Below are positions 58,728 to 64,000 of a DNA stretch of 64,000 nt, piece by piece. A program made the position numbers and the translations under genes. The stretch spans positions 62,001 to 126,000 of the forward strand of contig JAHHHK010000016.1 in assembly GCA_019359395.1 (NCBI GenBank), written 5' to 3'. The notes under the pieces were generated by a model, which was not told where the DNA came from, ran no database searches, and worked only from the letters and a program-made list of their open reading frames with translations. This DNA comes from Komarekiella atlantica HA4396-MV6. GTDB taxonomy: Bacteria > Cyanobacteriota > Cyanobacteriia > Cyanobacteriales > Nostocaceae. Each line of letters opens with the position of its first letter. The first letter of the stretch is position 1.

Positions 58728-60329
58728 TTAATCGTTTTTCGTGGGTTCTATGCGTTTAAAAATGGGTTGGGGTGTACCCAACTGTTGTTTACTGGATAGT
58801 ATCCCCCATGTTGCATGAATGGCAAAAGGAGCAGTAATTGAACTTTGTATTTGATCGTTAAAATCTATTCCAAAACCCAGTTGTTGATAAATATCGCTAC
58901 TGATGTTGGGAATAATGGGGGATAGTAGATAAGCTGCTAGTCTAACTGATTCTAGAACTGCATACAGTACTTTTTCTAATGCTTGTTGCTGTCCTTGCTT
59001 ATATAATGACCAAGGAGCTTGTTCATCAATAAACTTATTGCTGGCTTGCACCAGTAGCAGGATAGCCTCACAGGCTTGATTGAAAGCTAGCGCCCCATAG
59101 GCTTGTCTTACCTGTTCCCCTAGACGTAAACCGATCGCTTTCAAAGGATTCTCATCAGAAATAGCTTCATTGGCAATTGATGGTACATTGCCAGCACAGT
59201 ATTTCTTCACCATGTTCAAGGTGCGATTGAGCAAATTGCCTAAATCATTTGCCAAATCTGCATTCAGAACATTAATGAATCTAACTTCATTAAAATCTCC
59301 ATCTTTGCCAAATTCGATTTCCTTAAGGAAGTAATAACGAACGGCGTCACTACCATAGCGCTGAACTAGATCTACCGGATCAAGGGTATTACCCATAGTT
59401 TTTCCCATCTTTTGACCATCTTTGGTCAAAAAGCCATGCCCAAATACTCTTTCTGGCAAGGGTAAGCCAGCTGACAACAGCATTGCTGGCCAGTAAACTG
59501 CATGGAAGCGCAGGATATCTTTACCAATTAGATGCAGGTTGATTGGCCACCATGTCTCTAAAGCATTTGTTAAAGTCGGCTCTGCATCTGGTTCAAGCAA
59601 TGCAGTTACATAACCTAGCAGCGCATCAAACCAAACATAAAGGGTGTGCTTAGGATTAACTGGTACTGGAAAACCCCAATCTAGATTTACCCGCGAAATT
59701 GAAAAGTCTTGTAAACCTTGGCTTACAAAGCTCAAAACTTCATTTCGCCGACTCTCTGGTTGGATAAAATCCGGTCTAGACTGGTAAAACTCTTCGAGTT
59801 GGGTTTGATATTTAGATAAGCTAAAGAAGTAGTTTTGCTCGTCTCGCCACTCAACTTCCTTATTAGTATGAATTGGGCAACGCCGTCCCTCTAACAGTTC
59901 CCGTTCTTCCTTAAATTCTTCGCAAGATACGCAATACCAGCCTTGTTGTTGTCCCTGGTAAATGTCACCAGCTTCCCAAACTCGCCCGAAGAATTCTTTA
60001 ACAATCGCTTCATGACGAGTTGCGGTAGTTCGACTAAAGCGATCGTATTGAATGTTCAACAACTGCCATAAGCTGACAAAGCTAGGTACGATTTCATCAC
60101 AAAACTCTTGAGGCGGTAGCCCTTTACTTTCAGCGGCTCGTTGAATTTTCTGCCCATGCTCATCTGTACCAGTAATCAGTAGTACTTGATGGCCCAGCAG
60201 CCTTTGAAACCGTGCTACTACATCTGCTGCCATTGTTGGATAGGCACTGCCAATGTGAGGTACATCGTTTACATAATATAGCGGTGTTGTCAGTGCAAAT
60301 GTCTTTTCTGTTTTTTCCACTAGATTCAT
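58728..60329 (-). CDS. metG: Methionyl-tRNA synthetase
   Basis: From the ATG at 60329 (MNLVEKTEKTFALTTPLYYVND) this is a 533-residue class I synthetase. The start at 60344 would add five unsupported residues. The HIGH motif is PHIGSAY; the KMSKS loop is KDGQKMGKTMGN (Lys-Met-Gly-Lys variant). The zinc knuckle has CVSCEEF and RRCPIH, one Cys pair being partly lost. The anticodon-binding helical domain is present and there is no C-terminal EMAP domain. It charges initiator and elongator tRNA-Met. Confidence 0.95.
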   Translation of the reverse strand: MNLVEKTEKTFALTTPLYYVNDVPHIGSAYPTMAADVVARFQRLLGHQVLLITGTDEHGQKIQRAAESKGLPPQEFCDEIVPSFVSLWQLLNIQYDRFSRTTATRHEAIVKEFFGRVWEAGDIYQGQQQGWYCVSCEEFKEERELLEGRRCPIHTNKEVEWRDEQNYFFSLSKYQTQLEEFYQSRPDFIQPESRRNEVLSFVSQGLQDFSISRVNLDWGFPVPVNPKHTLYVWFDALLGYVTALLEPDAEPTLTNALETWWPINLHLIGKDILRFHAVYWPAMLLSAGLPLPERVFGHGFLTKDGQKMGKTMGNTLDPVDLVQRYGSDAVRYYFLKEIEFGKDGDFNEVRFINVLNADLANDLGNLLNRTLNMVKKYCAGNVPSIANEAISDENPLKAIGLRLGEQVRQAYGALAFNQACEAILLLVQASNKFIDEQAPWSLYKQGQQQALEKVLYAVLESVRLAAYLLSPIIPNISSDIYQQLGFGIDFNDQIQSSITAPFAIHATWGILSSKQQLGTPQPIFKRIEPTKND

Positions 60330-60708
60330 GCAAATAAAAAACAACTTATTAAAACGTTTTATCTCTTACTTTTATCGGTAAAACCACGTAATTATATAAC
60401 AATACTGCCTTTTTTTCAAATAACACTTTGATGTTAGCAAGTTTCTAGATTTAACGATTGTTTGATGATAGATATAAATCCAGCTTATCTATCATCTACA
60501 AGACAGAAATTAGATAGAAATAATGCTTTTTAATGTTTTTGATTAGATATAAGTGTGATTAAAAATACATAAACTAGAACTCGTAAAATATAGTTTGCTT
60601 CGTGGTACGGACATTTCTATCTTAAGACGGTCATGGCGGTAGTAAAGAAATGTAAAACTTAGGTTAAGATAAACTGCAATATTTTTTTGAAAAATATATT
60701 GATTAGGT
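60330..60708. other. Divergent intergenic region
   Basis: No gene or repeat recognised in these 379 AT-rich bases. Confidence 0.6.
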
Positions 60709-61434
60709 ATGAGTCGAAATAGCCCCCTGGAGATTTCTCGCGCTTTCCTGGCGGCGCTCTCAACACAAATGTTTCGCTATCATGAGGATCGCATTCCCCA
60801 GGATGCAAGCGTGTTGGTAGTTAGCAATCACCGCAGCTTTATGGATGCACTGGTTTTGATGGAGGCGTTATCGAGTCCGATTCGTTTTGCCTGCCATCAT
60901 TACATGGGACAAGTGCCAATAATGCGAGATATTGTTACTGGGCAATTGGGGTGCTTTCCCTTAGAAGAAACCCATAACCGCCAGCAAAGCTTTTTTTTGC
61001 AATCACAGACGTTGTTGCGCTCTAAGCAGATGGTGGGAGTGTTTCCAGAAGGAACTGCGCCAATGGTGAAATTTACTCAGCCAAGTCAACTGGGTGAATT
61101 TCAGCGGGGATTTGCTCATTTGGCATTGCGAGCTGATGTACGGGATTTAGCAATTTTACCGATCGCGATCGCCTCGTTAGACGAGGTGAACACTTCTGGC
61201 TTCCCTTTAAGGTTTTTGAGTTTATTTGACCCTTCAGAACCTTTATTTAATCAGTCTGGTTGGCATCCTCTGGTACTCTATCGTCGGGTAGCTGTGCTCA
61301 TTGGTCATCCTTATTGGATTACACCCCAACACCAAAAAAAATATCACGGAAAACAAGCTAGAACAGTTGTGGCTGAACTAACAGAACATTGTCATGGCGA
61401 AATTAGCAATTTACTACGTCAAGGCTGTTATTAG
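60709..61434 (+). CDS. 1-acyl-glycerol-3-phosphate acyltransferase-like protein
   Basis: The 241-residue protein has the LPLAT motifs VVSNHRSFMDALVLMEAL (NHxxxxD) and GVFPEGTAP. A hydrophobic approach and a final GHPYWITPQ lie further on. It likely acylates a lipid or alcohol at the membrane. The next gene on the strand is an alpha/beta hydrolase; plant phytyl ester synthases fuse these two domain types, so a shared ester-exchange role is possible but speculative. Confidence 0.87.
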   Translation: MSRNSPLEISRAFLAALSTQMFRYHEDRIPQDASVLVVSNHRSFMDALVLMEALSSPIRFACHHYMGQVPIMRDIVTGQLGCFPLEETHNRQQSFFLQSQTLLRSKQMVGVFPEGTAPMVKFTQPSQLGEFQRGFAHLALRADVRDLAILPIAIASLDEVNTSGFPLRFLSLFDPSEPLFNQSGWHPLVLYRRVAVLIGHPYWITPQHQKKYHGKQARTVVAELTEHCHGEISNLLRQGCY

Positions 61435-61785
61435 GGCTTTTAAGACTGTTTGTGTGTCAACTAGCCCTTCTACATCTGCATAGCTAAACATAAAACAAGG
61501 AGTAATCAACTTATTGACCAAAACTTAATATATTCTGCGACAAATATTTTTAAATTAGCTTATACCGATTGCCGAGAAGTTAATTGCTATGTTGCATAGT
61601 CTAGGTTTAACCATCGCTAGCAACTTCAGCTACTTTAAACGGGGTTTATACTCTCCACGCTATGATTTTATGAGAGTTTTGATTATTCTATCGCGCTGCA
61701 ACTTGCGTGTCGTCCCAGACCGTTAAAGTATGGGTTTTAACAAAGAAAATTTGCTCAAACTAGGAAATTCAATTTAAATTTTACA
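61435..61785. other. Intergenic region with a marginal small ORF
   Basis: These 351 bp hold one 45-codon frame (61589-61726, MLHSLGLTIASNFSYF) with weak GAGAAG upstream. It has no family resemblance and I do not call it a gene. No terminator is obvious. Confidence 0.5.
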
Positions 61786-62598
61786 ATGCCAGAAGTTGAG
61801 TTAAGCCCTTGTTTCCTTACTCCTAAACGAGTACAACCAGAGTATCCACTGTTTGTATATTTGCCAGGAATGGATGGAACAGGTCAACTATTGCGATCGC
61901 AAACCGTAGGATTAGAAGTTGGCTTTGATGTCCGCTGTTTAGCACTCCCACGGAAAGACCTCACCACCTGGGATGTACTAACTAAGAATGTATTGCACTT
62001 AATCCATGCAGAATTAGAAAAAAGCTCCCAGAGGCCAGTTTACCTGTGTGGTGAATCCTTTGGCGGTTGTTTGGCGATGAAAGTGGCGATCCAAACGCCG
62101 CAGTTATTTAAGCGAATTATTCTAATTAACCCGGCTTCTGCCTTTAAGCTGCGCTCTTGGTTGAATTCGGCATCTCAACTAACTTCCTTTGTACCAGAAT
62201 CACTTTATGATATTGGCGCATTGGGGTTATTACCTTTTTTAGCATCTTTGCCACGTATCTCCAGAAGCGATCGCCACGAGCTATTAAAAACTATGCGTTC
62301 TGTCCCGCCAGCAACGGTGCTTTGGCGATTGTCTTTAGTACGAGAGTTTCATGTAGATGAGAAGAAGTTACGTCGCCTGACTCAACCAACGTTGCTAATT
62401 GCTGGTGCTAGCGATCGCCTTTTGCCTTCTGTAAGTGAAGTGAAGCGGATAGCCAATATTTTACCCAATGCTAAAACGATGGTACTTCCTGATAGCGGAC
62501 ACGCCTGCTTGCTAGAAAAAGATATTAATCTCTATGAGATTCTTAAAAGCCAAAACTTTTTAGAAAGTAAGTCTCAAACAGTTAAATCATCCGTGTAA
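61786..62598 (+). CDS. Alpha/beta hydrolase
   Basis: The 270-residue protein has the oxyanion region YLPGMDGTGQLL, the nucleophile elbow CGESFGGCLAM, an Asp candidate in ASDRLLPSVSE and the catalytic His in LPDSGHACLLEKD. These belong to a family that includes plastid phytyl ester synthase N-domains and cyanobacterial lipases. The substrate is unknown. It may function with the acyltransferase gene before it. Confidence 0.88.
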   Translation: MPEVELSPCFLTPKRVQPEYPLFVYLPGMDGTGQLLRSQTVGLEVGFDVRCLALPRKDLTTWDVLTKNVLHLIHAELEKSSQRPVYLCGESFGGCLAMKVAIQTPQLFKRIILINPASAFKLRSWLNSASQLTSFVPESLYDIGALGLLPFLASLPRISRSDRHELLKTMRSVPPATVLWRLSLVREFHVDEKKLRRLTQPTLLIAGASDRLLPSVSEVKRIANILPNAKTMVLPDSGHACLLEKDINLYEILKSQNFLESKSQTVKSSV

Positions 62599-62706
62599 AA
62601 TAAATTATTTATTGGCAACTCAAAATAAAAAAACCGGAATTTACAAGCATTCTGACTACCGAAGATCTGCAAATTATATGTGAAAAAGCTTACAATTTAA
62701 TTAATC

Positions 62707-62970
62707 TTGCCAACACACCTCATGAGCCAAGAAATTGTAAAACTCCAAATTCCTTTTGAATCCTTAGTAAATGCGATCGCTTCACTAGAACTGGAAGAAA
62801 AACGCAGATTGTGGCAAATGCTGAATGAGCAGATTACACAAGCAGAAGAAGATTTACTAGAATCAGACCCTTATAATTGGGGACACAAAGGACAGCCAAA
62901 AGGCAAGCCAGTAGAGTATATCCCCGGAGTTGGGCTAGCAGTTATCGGCGGTAAGGATGCTCCAGCCTGA
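62707..62970 (+). CDS. Antitoxin-like small protein of a MazEF-type pair
   Basis: The 87-residue acidic protein (alternative start MSQEIVKL at 62722) has LVNAIASLELEEKRRLWQML and EEDLLESDPYNWG, a pattern seen in antitoxins placed before PemK/MazF toxins in cyanobacteria. No DNA-binding fold is obvious. Its last 14 bases overlap the toxin frame. With a broken toxin it may be a relic or a free antitoxin. Confidence 0.65.
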   Translation: MPTHLMSQEIVKLQIPFESLVNAIASLELEEKRRLWQMLNEQITQAEEDLLESDPYNWGHKGQPKGKPVEYIPGVGLAVIGGKDAPA

Positions 62971-63334
62971 TTTACTTGAGTGTGGCGATGTGGTCATAGT
63001 AACTTTACCCAGCCATATTCCCAGAGGACGAGAGCAACAAGGAACTAGACCTGTTGTAGCAGTTGGCTTACCTTGGGGAAAAGTCCGTTATCCAATGCTA
63101 ATGATTACACCTTTGACTACCCAAACAGGTTCATGAGCAGTTAATAATCCCAGCTGATATCCACGTCTGGAAGCTGGTGCTGGTGGGTTATCTCAGCCTT
63201 CTATAGTACTGCTGGATCAAGTCAGGGGGTTAGACACGCACAGAATATTGGCGTATTTAGGAACACTGACCTCTGAGCAATATGCTCCAATTGTTGAGGG
63301 ACTAATGCAGTTGTTAATATCAGAAAATTATTGA
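62957..63334 (+). pseudogene. MazF/PemK-type toxin with two in-frame TGA stops
   Basis: One reading frame of 125 codons encodes a PemK/MazF protein: LLECGDVVIVTLPSHIPRGREQQGTRPVVAVG, then MLMITPLTTQTG, SIVLLDQVRGLDTHRI and a C-terminal LTSEQYAPIVEGLMQLL. It is interrupted by TGA at 63134-63136, where the family has Trp (S-W-A), and TGA at 63155-63157. Neither is a frameshift. Both are best read as disabling substitutions. The start overlaps the antitoxin by 14 bp. Confidence 0.75.
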
Positions 63335-63483
63335 TTTTGAGTAGGCTAAAATACCAAATAGCAATATTATTTGCTCAACATTATTCACCTTTTATCTAAC
63401 AAGTTGTGCTTGTTGGCAGATGTCAAGCCCCTCATATTTTAGCTACAACCAGAATAGAAAGACTTTTATGACGGTGCTTAGCA

Positions 63484-64000
63484 ATGACAGACAAACCCCA
63501 ACAACAAACAAAGGTGAACCAATCAGTTAATTCACCCACAAAATCTTTAGAAGTAGAAATCAAGGCTAAACCATCAGAAGAGGAGCCGTCTGTATTCGAG
63601 TCTTTTGTTAAAAATGCCGCCCAAATTGTCACTACAGCAATTGAAGTAGGACAAGCGGCGACTAAACAAACACACAACTTAATTGAGCAAACAACTCAAA
63701 CCACCGGAAAGGTAGTGAATCGCCTCAGCGAGAATTGGCTGATTAGAAAACTATCTGGAGTATTAAATCTTAATTGGCTGATTGGTGCTACTGATGTTGT
63801 GGATTTGGAAAAAGCAGAAGTTGCGGTGAATAAATTAAAGCAACAATATCCCAATGAATCACCCAGTCAGATTTCCCACCGAATTATGGTAGAAAAAGCA
63901 ACTAAAGCAGGCGGAATTGGGCTAGCAACTAGTATTTTACCAGGAGTTGCAGTAGCATTCCTAGCAATTGATTTAGCAGCAACAACAAAGTTGCAGTCAG
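63484..64000 (+). CDS. EcsC-like/DUF membrane protein (3' partial)
   Basis: The frame opens at the ATG at 63484 and runs off the window with no stop (172 codons). The N-terminus is Gln/Lys/Glu-rich (TDKPQQQTKVNQSV). A helical stretch follows (FESFVKNAAQIVTTAIEVGQAATKQ), then NWLIGATDVVDLEKAEVAVN and a hydrophobic AGGIGLATSILPGVAVAFLAIDLAATT. This resembles the start of an EcsC-type or related bacterial membrane family, but the region is truncated, so the name is provisional. Confidence 0.6.
   Translation, partial: MTDKPQQQTKVNQSVNSPTKSLEVEIKAKPSEEEPSVFESFVKNAAQIVTTAIEVGQAATKQTHNLIEQTTQTTGKVVNRLSENWLIRKLSGVLNLNWLIGATDVVDLEKAEVAVNKLKQQYPNESPSQISHRIMVEKATKAGGIGLATSILPGVAVAFLAIDLAATTKLQS

Noticed and set aside
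61589-61726. 45-codon small ORF
   Set aside because: Only a weak ribosome site and no similarity; kept as a note in the intergenic entry.
62957-63334. Selenocysteine or Trp recoding of the two TGA codons in the MazF frame
   Set aside because: No SECIS-like hairpin was seen, and all other genes here use standard stops.

Overview
The window looks like chromosomal DNA of a filamentous, heterocyst-type cyanobacterium (Nostoc/Anabaena lineage). The evidence is an ntcA gene with fabI and hisB diverging from it, a 390-residue SigA, a single-helix high-light-inducible protein, cyanobacteria-specific families (DUF3146, DUF3084, large LptC, LabA-like NYN protein, Uma2), many GCGATCGC (HIP1) octamers, and several arrays of heptanucleotide STRR repeats, which are known from heterocystous cyanobacteria. 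No plasmid or phage backbone and no CRISPR array was seen. Most genes are housekeeping genes, and the accessory interest lies mainly between them.

Layout. 1-7.4 kb: the 3' part of a hybrid histidine kinase, then a minus-strand tripartite efflux operon (HlyD adaptor, MacB-type permease, ATPase, TolC). 7.5-10.1 kb: a small repeat-containing secreted protein, a TPR protein and a CheY-like regulator. 10.6-15.4 kb: a GyrA/ParC-type topoisomerase subunit with an acetyltransferase behind it, a high-light-inducible protein, and sigA. 15.4-17.15 kb: a 1.7-kb gene-free stretch with a rod-folding RNA candidate (6S-like), a MITE-like element and a triple-hairpin repeat. 17.2-24.7 kb: fasciclin lipoprotein, gyrB, miaA, Uma2 protein, a small overlapping HEPN gene pair, glcD. 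24.9-30.8 kb: GHL10-type glycosidase, membrane protein, a PAS-GAF histidine kinase that has lost key catalytic residues, tRNA-Lys(CUU), a truncated PIN toxin remnant, DUF3146. 30.8-38.7 kb: YqgF-like nuclease, DUF3084 protein, ntcA; then fabI, hisB, an ABC ATPase and a Wza-type polysaccharide export protein. 39.3-47.8 kb: stomatin, folP, tpiA, a DUF697 GTPase, a TM-helix channel-like protein, SRPBCC and SirB1 proteins. 48.4-53.1 kb: two PEP-CTERM proteins and the ATP synthase beta/epsilon genes. 53.6-64 kb: LOG-like protein, DacB, LptC, NYN protein, metG, acyltransferase, alpha/beta hydrolase, a MazEF-type pair whose toxin carries two in-frame TGA stops, and the start of an EcsC-like protein cut by the window edge.

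The most unusual signal is the density and behaviour of repeats. Three short inverted-repeat elements are flanked by direct repeats that look like target-site duplications, and one of them is inserted inside another repeat family's palindrome. Heptamer arrays supply the start codons of miaA and atpC and overlap the stop codon of the ATP synthase beta gene. A purine-rich intergenic repeat is present in frame inside the topoisomerase A subunit. A 39-bp palindromic unit occurs as tandem arrays at two distant loci. Together these suggest that repeat expansion is reshaping gene boundaries and even coding sequence here.
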